Source: Polaribacter sp. ALD11 (GTDB lineage Bacteria; Bacteroidota; Bacteroidia; Flavobacteriales; Flavobacteriaceae). From it: a stretch of 64,000 nucleotides of DNA. The position numbers were made by a program, and so were the translations under genes. Location of the stretch: contig NZ_CP025119.1 of NCBI RefSeq assembly GCF_002831685.1, positions 531,001-595,000 on the forward strand, read 5' to 3'. Of this stretch, positions 44,717 through 52,935 are shown piece by piece; position 1 is the first letter of the stretch; each line of letters opens with the position of its first letter. A model generated the notes under the pieces. That model was given only the letters and a program-made list of their open reading frames with translations. It searched no databases and was not told the origin of the DNA.

Positions 44717-44881
44717 ATGTATAGTTTTTCTTATTTCGGAATTAACTCTCTATCGGAGCACGAGCGTTATATAGCATTTTGGAAATGCAACGAAAAAATT
44801 AAGGTATCTCCGTTTTCAATTCTTCCAGAATTGCAGCTTTTCTCAAAGTTGCATGTTGTTTACTTGCAAATATTACAGTGA
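44717..44881 (+). CDS. Leader ORF (54 codons) or structured RNA upstream of speA
   Basis: A frame of 54 codons starts 13 bases after the likely transcription start and reads MYSFSYFGINSLSEHERYIA and on to VVYLQILQ. Its GC content is clearly higher than the AT-rich flanks. The same stretch folds well: CGGAG/CTCCG closes at 44754-44758 and 44808-44812. Inside, CGTT/AACG stacks on GCATTT/AAATGC (44765-44792). CAATTC/GAATTG (44817-44833) and GCAGCTTT/AAAGTTGC (44833-44852) follow. It may be a regulatory leader peptide, a structured cis-acting RNA, or both. No known family was recognised. Confidence 0.45.
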   Translation: MYSFSYFGINSLSEHERYIAFWKCNEKIKVSPFSILPELQLFSKLHVVYLQILQ

Positions 44882-44913
44882 TAAACCCCTATTTTATAAG
44901 GACTTTATTTACC

Positions 44914-44936
44914 CTAAAACATTGATAGTGTTTTAG
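44914..44936 (+). promoter_or_regulatory. Leader hairpin before speA
   Basis: CTAAAACA and TGTTTTAG form a perfect 8-base stem with a 7-base loop, followed by TTTA. It could be a weak attenuator or an RNA-stability stem. It lies 39 bases before the speA GTG. Confidence 0.4.
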
Positions 44937-44975
44937 TTTAAACAAATTTATCATACTAATAATTTAAAAAACAAA

Positions 44976-46367
44976 GTGAACACAAAATACATAGATTTAA
45001 TCGAGCAAACGTTCGATTTCCCTCAAGAAGAATTCAAAACAGAAAACAACAAATTGTTTTGGCATGGAATTAATTTAATGGAATTAACCGCTAAATATGG
45101 CGCTCCTTTAAAGTTTACCTATTTGCCAAAAATATCAGAAAACATCAATAAAGCTAAAGAATGGTTTCAAAATAGTATGGAAAAACATAACTATAAAGGA
45201 GATTATTTTTATAGTTATTGTACAAAAAGTTCTCATTTTAAACATGTTTTAAATGAAGCTTTAAAAAATGATATCCATATAGAAACTTCTTCTGCTTTTG
45301 ATATTGATATTGTAAATAACTTAAAGAAAGAGGGGAAAATAAAAGACAATACATTTGTTATCTGTAACGGATTTAAACGCGATCAATACATAAAAAATAT
45401 TGGTGACTTGATTAATTCTGGACATAAAAATGTAATTCCTATTATAGATAATTATGAAGAACTTCCTTTACTTCAAAAAGAAACGTCTAAACCTTTTAAA
45501 GTTGGTATTAGAATTGCTTCCGAAGAAGAACCGAAGTTTGAGTTTTATACCTCTAGATTAGGTATTGGTTATAAAAATATTGTTTCTTTTTATGAACGTG
45601 AAATAGCAGATAATAAACAGGTTGATTTAAAAATGCTGCATTTTTTCATCAATACTGGTATTAGAGACAATGCTTATTATTGGAATGAATTGATGAAATG
45701 TTTAAACGTTTACATCAACCTTAAAAAAGTGTGTCCTACTTTAGATAGTTTAAATATCGGTGGCGGATTTCCTATTAAAAACTCATTGGCTTTTGAATAT
45801 GATTATCAGTATATGATTGATGAAATTATCAATCAAATTAAGCAAGCGTGTGATGAGGCAGGAGTAGATGTTCCAAATATTTTCACAGAATTTGGAAGTT
45901 TTACTGTTGGCGAATCTGGAGCCGCAATTTATGAGATTTTATACCAGAAAAAACAAAATGACAGAGAGCTTTGGAATATGATAAACTCTTCATTTATAAC
46001 TACATTACCAGATTCCTGGGCAATAAACAAGCGTTTTATAATGTTACCACTTAATAAATGGAACAAACAATATGAACGTGTTTTATTAGGAGGATTAACT
46101 TGTGATAGTGATGATTATTATAACTCTGAACAACACATAAACGGAATTTATTTACCTGTTTACGAGAAAAATAATCCATTGTATATTGGGTTTTTCAATA
46201 CGGGAGCATATCAAGAATCTATAGGTGGTTTTGGTGGATTGCAGCATTGTTTAATTCCGCACCCAAAGCATTTACTAATAGATAGAGATCAAAACGGAGA
46301 ACTAACTTTTAATGTTTTTAAAGAACAACAAAAAAGTAGCGAATTACTGTCAATCTTAGGGTATTAA
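44976..46367 (+). CDS. speA: Arginine decarboxylase (PLP, alanine racemase fold)
   Basis: This 463-residue enzyme has the fold of group IV decarboxylases. YSYCTKSSHFKHVLNEAL holds the PLP lysine near residue 78, then IETSSAFDIDIV, LHFFINTGIRDN, SLNIGGGFPIKNSLAF, and a C-terminal LLGGLTCDSDDYYNSE with the substrate-binding Cys-Asp. It is much shorter than E. coli SpeA. It converts arginine to agmatine; agmatinase follows 47 bases downstream. The start codon is GTG at 44976, as no ATG fits the N-terminal match. Carboxynorspermidine or diaminopimelate decarboxylase is less likely given the neighbours. Confidence 0.88.
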   Translation: MNTKYIDLIEQTFDFPQEEFKTENNKLFWHGINLMELTAKYGAPLKFTYLPKISENINKAKEWFQNSMEKHNYKGDYFYSYCTKSSHFKHVLNEALKNDIHIETSSAFDIDIVNNLKKEGKIKDNTFVICNGFKRDQYIKNIGDLINSGHKNVIPIIDNYEELPLLQKETSKPFKVGIRIASEEEPKFEFYTSRLGIGYKNIVSFYEREIADNKQVDLKMLHFFINTGIRDNAYYWNELMKCLNVYINLKKVCPTLDSLNIGGGFPIKNSLAFEYDYQYMIDEIINQIKQACDEAGVDVPNIFTEFGSFTVGESGAAIYEILYQKKQNDRELWNMINSSFITTLPDSWAINKRFIMLPLNKWNKQYERVLLGGLTCDSDDYYNSEQHINGIYLPVYEKNNPLYIGFFNTGAYQESIGGFGGLQHCLIPHPKHLLIDRDQNGELTFNVFKEQQKSSELLSILGY

Positions 46368-46414
46368 ATAATCTGATTAATAAAAAATAGTGTTTTTAAA
46401 ACACAAAAAATAAA

Positions 46415-47359
46415 ATGAACACAAAGAAAACATACGCAGGAATTCCAGAAGAATTTGGAAATCTATCAACATCTAAAATTGTAATTATTCCTGTTCCTTA
46501 TGACGGAACAAGCACATGGCAAAAAGGAGCCGACAAAGGACCACAAGCTTTTTTAGACGCCTCTGAAAACATGGAATTGTATGATATAGAGACAGATTCT
46601 GAAGTTTATAAAGAAGGTATTTATTTAGCGGATGCAATTACAGAAAACTCTTCACCAGAAGCAATGGTAGAAGAAGTACATCAAATTACTAAAAAATATA
46701 TTAATAGAAATAAATTTGTTACTGTTTTTGGTGGAGAACACTCTATTTCTATTGGTACTATTAGAGCTTTTAGTGAGCGTTTTAATAATCTAACAGTATT
46801 ACATATAGATGCACATGCAGATTTAAGAAAAGAGTACGAAGGTTCTAAATGCAACCATGCTTGTGCTGTTTATGAAGCGAACCTGAATACAAACTTGGTG
46901 CAAGTAGGTATTAGAAGTATGGATATTTCTGAGAAAAGAAATATGAATACTGATAAAGTCTTTTTTGCACATGACATGGCTGTGAATGAAGATTGGATGG
47001 AAGATGTTGTAGATCAGCTAACTGAAAATGTGTTTATTACGTTTGATTTAGATGCGTTAGATCCTTCAATTATGCCTTCTACAGGAACACCAGAACCTGG
47101 TGGCTTGTTGTATTATGAAACATTAGAGTTCTTAAAACAAGTTTTCAAAGAGAAAAATGTGGTTGGTTTTGATATGGTTGAATTATGTCCGAACAAAAAT
47201 GAAAAATCGTCTGATTTTCTAGCGGCTAAATTATTCTACAAAATGTTAAGCTATAAGTTTGCTTCTAATGAAGATTCTTATGATACTGGTGAAGAAAACA
47301 ATAAAGAAAACTCTTTTAGTAAATTAGCTAAATTTAAAAATGATGAAGATGAATACTAA
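46415..47359 (+). CDS. speB: Agmatinase
   Basis: This 314-residue ureohydrolase splits agmatine to putrescine and urea. The manganese ligands are in VFGGEHSISIGTIRAF, LHIDAHADLRKEYEG and ITFDLDALDPSIMPSTGTPE. PVPYDGTSTWQKGADKGPQA is the N-terminal family signature. A charged C-terminal tail (about 290-314) is extra. It lies between arginine decarboxylase and the DHS-like gene, whose start overlaps its last codons. Confidence 0.95.
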   Translation: MNTKKTYAGIPEEFGNLSTSKIVIIPVPYDGTSTWQKGADKGPQAFLDASENMELYDIETDSEVYKEGIYLADAITENSSPEAMVEEVHQITKKYINRNKFVTVFGGEHSISIGTIRAFSERFNNLTVLHIDAHADLRKEYEGSKCNHACAVYEANLNTNLVQVGIRSMDISEKRNMNTDKVFFAHDMAVNEDWMEDVVDQLTENVFITFDLDALDPSIMPSTGTPEPGGLLYYETLEFLKQVFKEKNVVGFDMVELCPNKNEKSSDFLAAKLFYKMLSYKFASNEDSYDTGEENNKENSFSKLAKFKNDEDEY

Positions 47360-48326
47360 TCAAAAACCAATTTCAGAATTCATAGAAAAATATTTTTTAC
47401 ACTTTAACGCTGCTTCTCTAGTAGATGCTGCAAAAGGGTACGAAGAACAATTAAATAAAGGGAATAAAATGTTAGTTTCTTTAGCTGGTGCAATGAGTAC
47501 AGCTGAATTAGGTAAGATTTTTGCAGAAATGATTCGTCAAGATAAAGTGCATATTATTTCTTGTACAGGTGCCAATTTAGAGGAAGATGTTATGAATTTA
47601 GTAGCACATTCTCATTACAAACGCGTACCTAATTATAGAGATTTAACACCACAAGACGAATGGGATTTGTTAGAGCAAGGTTTAAATAGAGTTACAGATA
47701 CGTGTATTCCTGAAGAGGAGGCTTTTAGAAGAATTCAAGAGCATATTGTAAAAATATGGAAGGATGCAGAAGCTAATGGTGAGCGTTTTTTACCTCATGA
47801 ATACATGTACAAGTTATTGTTATCTGGCGTTTTAGAGCAATATTACGAAATTGATATAAAAGATTCTTGGATGTATGCTGCTGCAGAGAAAAACCTACCT
47901 ATAATTTGTCCAGGTTGGGAAGATTCTACGATGGGAAATATCTTTGCTTCTTATGTAATGAAAGGTGAATTAAAAGCGTCTACGGTAAAATCTGGTATCG
48001 AATACATGACTTTTCTTGCAGATTGGTATACAAATAATTCAAATAACGGAATTGGATTTTTCCAAATAGGAGGAGGAATTGCAGGAGATTTCCCTATCTG
48101 TGTGGTACCAATGTTATACCAAGATATGGAAAGAACAGATACTCCTTTTTGGAGTTATTTCTGTCAGATTTCTGATTCTACAACAAGTTATGGTTCGTAT
48201 TCAGGCGCAGTGCCAAATGAGAAAATTACTTGGGGTAAACTAGATATCGATACGCCAAAATTTATCATAGAAAGTGATGCAACTATTGTTGCTCCTTTGA
48301 TTTTTGCTTACTTGTTAGAAATGTAA
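47349..48326 (+). CDS. Deoxyhypusine-synthase-like aminobutyl transferase
   Basis: This 325-residue protein matches deoxyhypusine synthase. NAD-binding segments are seen in VSLAGAMSTAELGKIFAEMI and HIISCTGANLEEDVMNLVAH. GIGFFQIGGGIAGDFPICVV and SGAVPNEKITWGKLDIDTPK follow, the latter with the catalytic Lys near 297. Bacteria have no eIF5A to modify. In this operon, right after agmatinase, it more likely moves an aminobutyl group onto putrescine or spermidine to make homospermidine or a related polyamine. Three ATGs (47340, 47343, 47349) are possible; the last gives the best N-terminus. Confidence 0.84.
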   Translation: MNTNQKPISEFIEKYFLHFNAASLVDAAKGYEEQLNKGNKMLVSLAGAMSTAELGKIFAEMIRQDKVHIISCTGANLEEDVMNLVAHSHYKRVPNYRDLTPQDEWDLLEQGLNRVTDTCIPEEEAFRRIQEHIVKIWKDAEANGERFLPHEYMYKLLLSGVLEQYYEIDIKDSWMYAAAEKNLPIICPGWEDSTMGNIFASYVMKGELKASTVKSGIEYMTFLADWYTNNSNNGIGFFQIGGGIAGDFPICVVPMLYQDMERTDTPFWSYFCQISDSTTSYGSYSGAVPNEKITWGKLDIDTPKFIIESDATIVAPLIFAYLLEM

Positions 48327-48336
48327 ATTATGAACA

Positions 48337-48398
48337 ATGTCTTCTTGAGTGTAGTCGAAAGGTAGTTTTTTTGTCTCTACTATGCTCAAAACAGACAT
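48337..48398. repeat. Imperfect palindromic element (family C)
   Basis: The left arm ATGTCTTCTTGAGTGTAGTC mirrors the right arm GACTATGCTCAAAACAGACAT-like sequence (about 16 of 21 pairs) around a T-rich centre. It fills the gap between the DHS-like gene and the small acidic protein gene. One copy only was seen here. Confidence 0.5.
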
Positions 48399-48418
48399 AT
48401 TTATAAAGATTTAAAAAG

Positions 48419-48697
48419 ATGAACAGAGTAATTGTAGACTATACAAAACTAACAACCGATATTTTAGATATGTTAGTTGAAAAATATCCTGATGGATATG
48501 ATTATTCAGATATTATTTCCTTTAAAAATGCAAAAGGAGAGACCATAAAAGCGGTAGAAGTTAGAACTGAAACTACTATTTATTTAGTAAAAATTAGTTC
48601 GAAATTAGAGCAAACTATGGAAGATTACGCAGAAGATGAAGATTCTTTTGATGAAGACGAAGATTTAGACCTAGACGACCTAGAAGATGAAGATTAA
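48419..48697 (+). CDS. Small acidic conserved protein
   Basis: This 92-residue protein has an ordered part (MNRVIVDYTKLTTDILDMLV, YDYSDIISFKNAKGETIKAV) and a C-terminal tail of almost only Asp and Glu (from about residue 68). Similar proteins are widespread in Flavobacteriia and are sometimes labelled DNA primase without good reason; no primase motif is visible. The acidic tail suggests contact with a basic partner. It has its own terminator. Confidence 0.75.
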   Translation: MNRVIVDYTKLTTDILDMLVEKYPDGYDYSDIISFKNAKGETIKAVEVRTETTIYLVKISSKLEQTMEDYAEDEDSFDEDEDLDLDDLEDED

Positions 48698-48699
48698 AT

Positions 48700-48740
48700 A
48701 AAGTAAAAAAAGCTCCGAAATTCGGAGCTTTTTTTACTTT
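48700..48740. terminator. Bidirectional terminator
   Basis: AAGTAAAAAAAGCTCCGAA pairs with its full complement, with A and T runs on either side. It can end both the small acidic gene (+) and the GNAT-nitrilase gene (-). Confidence 0.92.
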
Positions 48741-48754
48741 GTAATAGAATTAAA

Positions 48755-50278
48755 TTATTTTTTACGCAACTCAAAAAGATCTTTTCTTCTATCTTTTAAG
48801 TTCCTTACAGATCCAAATTTATTTAAATCCTTCAATAAATCTAAATCAACATCAGCAATTAAAATCATTTCTGTATTTGTGGTTGCTTCTGCTTTAATTC
48901 CGTTTGCAGGAAAAGAAAAATCACACGGTGTAAAAACCATCGATTGTGCATACTGAATGTCCATATTATTTACTTTTGGTAAATTACCAACACTACCGGC
49001 AATGGCAACATAACATTCATTTTCTATGGCTCTCGCTTGTGCACAATGACGCACTCTAGAATAACCATTTTGTGTGTCTGTTAAAAACGGAATAAACAAA
49101 ATATCCATTCCTTCATCAGCTAATAACCTACTTAATTCTGGGAATTCAGAATCATAACAAATTAACACACCAATTTTACCACAATCGGTATCAAATGTTT
49201 TTAATTGATTTCCACCTTGCATTCCCCAAACTTTGGCTTCATCTGGTGTTACATGTAGTTTTTCATAACGATCTGTAGAACCATCTCTTTTACAGATGTA
49301 ACCTACATTATATAATAAGCCATCTTTTATTTCTGGCATACTACCAGTAATTATATTGATGTTGTAACTTATAGCTAATTCAGAAAATTTCTGAACAATC
49401 TCTGGCGTATATTTTGCCAATTCTCTAATTGCTTCAGATTCTGGTAAATGATTATTGTCTGCCATTAAAGGCGCGTTAAAAAATTCTGGAAATAGCGCAA
49501 AGTCAGAACGGTATGCAGAAACAGCATCCACAAAATATTCTGCTTGTTGCATTAATTCTTCCATATCTTTATACAAACGCATTTGCCACTGAATCAATCC
49601 TAAACGAACAACTGTTTTCTTTCTTGCTGCTTTTTTTGATTTCTTTGTGTAATAAATATTGTCCCATTCTAATAAAACAGCAAATTCACCCGAATTTTCA
49701 TCACCTTCTAAATACCCATTTAAAATTTTTGATGGATGAAAATCATTTGAGATCTGAAAGTTTAAAACAGGATCGTGAATTTCTTTACGTTTTACTTTTT
49801 CTATATATTCTTTAGGCGATAAAGTAGCAGCAAATTTATGATAATTCGGAATTCTACCTCCAAAAGCAATTCCTCTTAAATTCAGTTTTTCTGCTAATTC
49901 TTTTCTATAGTCATACAACCTTCTACCTAGGCGTAAACCTCTGTATTCTTTTTTTATAAAAACGTCTATTCCGTATAAAACATCACCACTTTCATCATGT
50001 GTATCAAAAGTATAATTACCTGTAATATCTTCATAGGTGTGTTGGTCATCAAAACTATCATAATCTAATTTAATAGAAAGGGCACAACCTGCCAGATCAC
50101 CATTTATCTTTATAATAACCTGTCCTTCTGGAAACTTTTCTATTAAAGATTTAATTTGATTTTCACTCCAATAAGAACCTGGCATACTTGAATATGCCTG
50201 AATCATTGCTTCTTTAAACTGTTTATAATCAGTTAATGTTAAATAATGAAGCTCAATATTTTCTATATTTTTTATCAT
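48755..50278 (-). CDS. GNAT acetyltransferase / carbon-nitrogen hydrolase fusion
   Basis: This 507-residue protein joins two enzymes. Residues 1 to about 215 form a GNAT domain (LYGIDVFIKKEYRGLRLGRR as acetyl-CoA loop). Residues about 225-507 form a nitrilase-superfamily amidase with Glu near 263 (FALFPEFF), Lys near 339 (YEKLHVTPDE) and Cys near 371 (VLICYDSEFPELS). The fusion is known in Bacteroidota and proteobacteria. The hydrolase may release an amine from an amide that the GNAT then acetylates; no substrate is known. A -7 box lies at 50323-50330 on the minus strand. Confidence 0.9.
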   Translation of the reverse strand: MIKNIENIELHYLTLTDYKQFKEAMIQAYSSMPGSYWSENQIKSLIEKFPEGQVIIKINGDLAGCALSIKLDYDSFDDQHTYEDITGNYTFDTHDESGDVLYGIDVFIKKEYRGLRLGRRLYDYRKELAEKLNLRGIAFGGRIPNYHKFAATLSPKEYIEKVKRKEIHDPVLNFQISNDFHPSKILNGYLEGDENSGEFAVLLEWDNIYYTKKSKKAARKKTVVRLGLIQWQMRLYKDMEELMQQAEYFVDAVSAYRSDFALFPEFFNAPLMADNNHLPESEAIRELAKYTPEIVQKFSELAISYNINIITGSMPEIKDGLLYNVGYICKRDGSTDRYEKLHVTPDEAKVWGMQGGNQLKTFDTDCGKIGVLICYDSEFPELSRLLADEGMDILFIPFLTDTQNGYSRVRHCAQARAIENECYVAIAGSVGNLPKVNNMDIQYAQSMVFTPCDFSFPANGIKAEATTNTEMILIADVDLDLLKDLNKFGSVRNLKDRRKDLFELRKK

Positions 50279-50322
50279 TTTATTTGTTATGGTTTTTTAA
50301 AATAGACCATATATTATGATAA

Positions 50323-50330
50323 CAAAATTA
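50323..50330 (-). promoter_or_regulatory. -7 box of the GNAT-nitrilase gene
   Basis: Minus-strand TAATTTTG matches TAnnTTTG, 44 bases before the ATG. No -33 box is clear. Confidence 0.42.
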
Positions 50331-50473
50331 AATAAAAAAATGATTGTTTTTAAAAAATAAAAAAATATTTTCGTGGTTGTTTTTTATATCTAATTCCAAT
50401 ATAGATAACTGTAAATCAAGTAGAAGTATATAGGGAGATTTATTTTTGTTAACTGCTTTATTAAGAAAAAAGA

Positions 50474-52729
50474 TTACTGACGAATCACGGTAGATGAGCA
50501 GTAGCGTTCGGTAGCTTTTTTTAAGCTTTCTGAAAGGGATTTTAGCCAGTTCATATGGTTAGAGATCAGATAAGCTTCCTGAAGGCCATGAAGTGTTTCA
50601 GTATCTAATTCTGTATTCCCTTTTTTAATGTTTTCATCTCGCAAATTCGATAATTGATGATATTTCTCAAACAATTTTTCTTGTGCATTTTCAACAGTTT
50701 CTTCAAGGACTTCTTTTTTTACTTTTGAATATGCTAAACTATCACAAGATATTTGTAGTGTATTTGAAATTTTATTGATCAATACGTTAAAATCTTCGGA
50801 AGCAGGAGTCGTTTTATGGTTGATGATGAAATTTCCGATAGATGCAATTGCCGAAATCATTGTCTGGTTAAGCGTTACGATTTCATAAATCAGTTGAAAT
50901 TCCCTTTGTTTCGATTTAGGATCTTGTGTTAATCTTTGAAAGGATGCATTTAAATTACTGATGGCAAGAAATGCTTCTTTTCTAGCCAAATTATAAGAAA
51001 GTTTGTGGGCTGCTGGGGCCTGATATAATTTTTGAGTTGCTAAAAGATATTTTTTGTTCATATTTAAAGCATTCAATAGTATCTTTTTTAGATTATTAGC
51101 CTCCCAACTAGGTAAAATAATATAATTGGCAACCACAGCAATAGTAGCTCCAATAATGGTGTCGATAACACGATATTGAATCAATTCAAAGGAGTTAGGG
51201 TTCATTAAAGAATAGACAAAAATAATGCTAATGGTAATTAACGCAGCAGCAGACTTGTAATTCTGCTGAATTAATGAAAATGCCAATATTAAAGAAATAA
51301 AAGCCAGTACAGAATAAATAATTACATTTTGAGTAATAAGTACAATACCAACAGCAATAATAGCTCCAATAAGTGTACCTATAATACGGTCTTTTGAACG
51401 CTCTTTAGTTAAACCATAGCTTGGTCGCATAATTACAATAATGGTCAGCAAAATCCAATAGGCGTTTTGTATTTCAAAAATAAAACCTAAAAGATACGCA
51501 AACACAATCGAGATGGTAAGACGAAAGGAGTGTCTAAACATTGTAGAACTTAAACTAAAATTTTGAATAAGAACATTTAATCGGTATTCTTGAAGTGTTA
51601 AAAACTGACTCGAATCTTCTCTCTTTAGAGATACTTTAGAGGCGTCTTGAACATTTGCCATAACACGTCTAATCGCTCTAATTTCTTGAAGCAGATGTTC
51701 TTGATAATCGTACAAGTTTTTTAAAACCAAAGCACCTTCACGTGCTTCAGGTAATTTAACAGTATCAATATACTTTGTAATAGATTCATTTGCCTCTGAC
51801 AGGGCTTTTAATAAAACTTCTTTGTTAGGAATTTTATCATTTTGAATTAATAATTCAGACAAAAGTATGAGATGGTTTCCCATAACTTTGTTTAGTTTTT
51901 TTGAAGCTTTTAAGAAGCCTTTACGTTCGCCAAAAATACTATCGATCATTTTATAATCTAAATGTTTGGCTTCTATCAATTCAAAAATTTGAATAGTAGA
52001 GACGAAAATAAGTAATTGTTTTTCTTCATAACGCGAACGACCAGAACGTTTTCGAGCGGTAAGCAATGCTTCTCGAAGTGTTTCGTGTTTGTCGTTTATC
52101 TGATTTTGAAGGATAAAAGTCTGCTTAAGTAGTTCTTCTCGCTTTGTTTTCTTTGTTAATAATTTTGCTCGCAATTTTAAATATTCACCAATAAGTAAGA
52201 GGGTGTCTGACAATAGTTGATTCTGATCTTTTTTAGGCGCCAATTTTTGAAAAAGAAGAGATAATACCAAATACCAAAGACCACCAATTCCCATTAAGGT
52301 CACTTGAACTAAAATCTCGTTTGCAGTTTCTTTTTGAATTGCAAATGCTATTACCATTGCCAACAATCCAGAAAAAGAGACCAAAGATGCCCTAAAACCA
52401 TATACAGAAATCAGTGAAACCACAAATGAAATCACTGTAAGTGCTAATAATAAAAGCGGGAGAAAAGGTTTTGAAAATAGGATAATAGTTGTAATAACCA
52501 TCGTTAATCCTATGCTTATTAAAATAGCATTAACCTTACGTTTAACACTTCCAGGAATGTCACCAGGTGCATTTAAAAAAGCACCCACTACAATAGCTGG
52601 TGCATACTCCGCGTATCCTAAAAGATACAGCAAAGCAAAAGGGACAAGAATTCCTACTCCGAGTCGAATTCCTCGATCAAAGTTAGATCTTTTCAGAAAT
52701 AATTCTAGTTGTTTTATTTTTTCTTTCAA
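50474..52729 (-). CDS. FUSC/YccS family inner-membrane protein
   Basis: This 751-residue protein has two membrane blocks, each of about five or six helices (about 20-160 and 400-535), separated by a long helical cytoplasmic segment and followed by a second one. A TKERSKDRIIGTLIGAIIAV segment marks the second block, as in YccS/YhfK and fusaric acid resistance proteins. The family is linked to efflux of aromatic acids. No membrane-fusion or outer-membrane partner gene is next to it, so it probably works alone in the inner membrane. Substrate unknown. Confidence 0.86.
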   Translation of the reverse strand: MKEKIKQLELFLKRSNFDRGIRLGVGILVPFALLYLLGYAEYAPAIVVGAFLNAPGDIPGSVKRKVNAILISIGLTMVITTIILFSKPFLPLLLLALTVISFVVSLISVYGFRASLVSFSGLLAMVIAFAIQKETANEILVQVTLMGIGGLWYLVLSLLFQKLAPKKDQNQLLSDTLLLIGEYLKLRAKLLTKKTKREELLKQTFILQNQINDKHETLREALLTARKRSGRSRYEEKQLLIFVSTIQIFELIEAKHLDYKMIDSIFGERKGFLKASKKLNKVMGNHLILLSELLIQNDKIPNKEVLLKALSEANESITKYIDTVKLPEAREGALVLKNLYDYQEHLLQEIRAIRRVMANVQDASKVSLKREDSSQFLTLQEYRLNVLIQNFSLSSTMFRHSFRLTISIVFAYLLGFIFEIQNAYWILLTIIVIMRPSYGLTKERSKDRIIGTLIGAIIAVGIVLITQNVIIYSVLAFISLILAFSLIQQNYKSAAALITISIIFVYSLMNPNSFELIQYRVIDTIIGATIAVVANYIILPSWEANNLKKILLNALNMNKKYLLATQKLYQAPAAHKLSYNLARKEAFLAISNLNASFQRLTQDPKSKQREFQLIYEIVTLNQTMISAIASIGNFIINHKTTPASEDFNVLINKISNTLQISCDSLAYSKVKKEVLEETVENAQEKLFEKYHQLSNLRDENIKKGNTELDTETLHGLQEAYLISNHMNWLKSLSESLKKATERYCSSTVIRQ

Positions 52730-52856
52730 GTGATTAAAATTTAATTGTAAAGTTAGGATAATCGGATGAAGTATTCTCTTAGAAGGTTGCTTTAATTGGT
52801 TTTATATAAATGAATATTGTTTCTTGTGTGAAATTTAAACGTATGATAAGTAAAAA

Positions 52857-52888
52857 ACCTCACAACCTTAAAAAAGGCGTGAGGTTTC
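52857..52888 (-). terminator. Terminator of fahA (CCTCACA palindrome)
   Basis: ACCTCACAACCTT and AAGGCGTGAGGT pair with one mismatch, and a T run follows on the minus strand. It lies about 48 bases after the fahA stop. The same CCTCACA motif appears between hisC and hisB. Confidence 0.7.
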
Positions 52889-52935
52889 AATTAAAATATT
52901 ATAGATTCCTGTCTTCTTAGGAATGATCGACTTAT

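Noticed and set aside
48419..48697. DNA primase label for the small acidic protein
   Set aside because: No zinc-binding, TOPRIM or catalytic motif of a primase is present in 92 residues.
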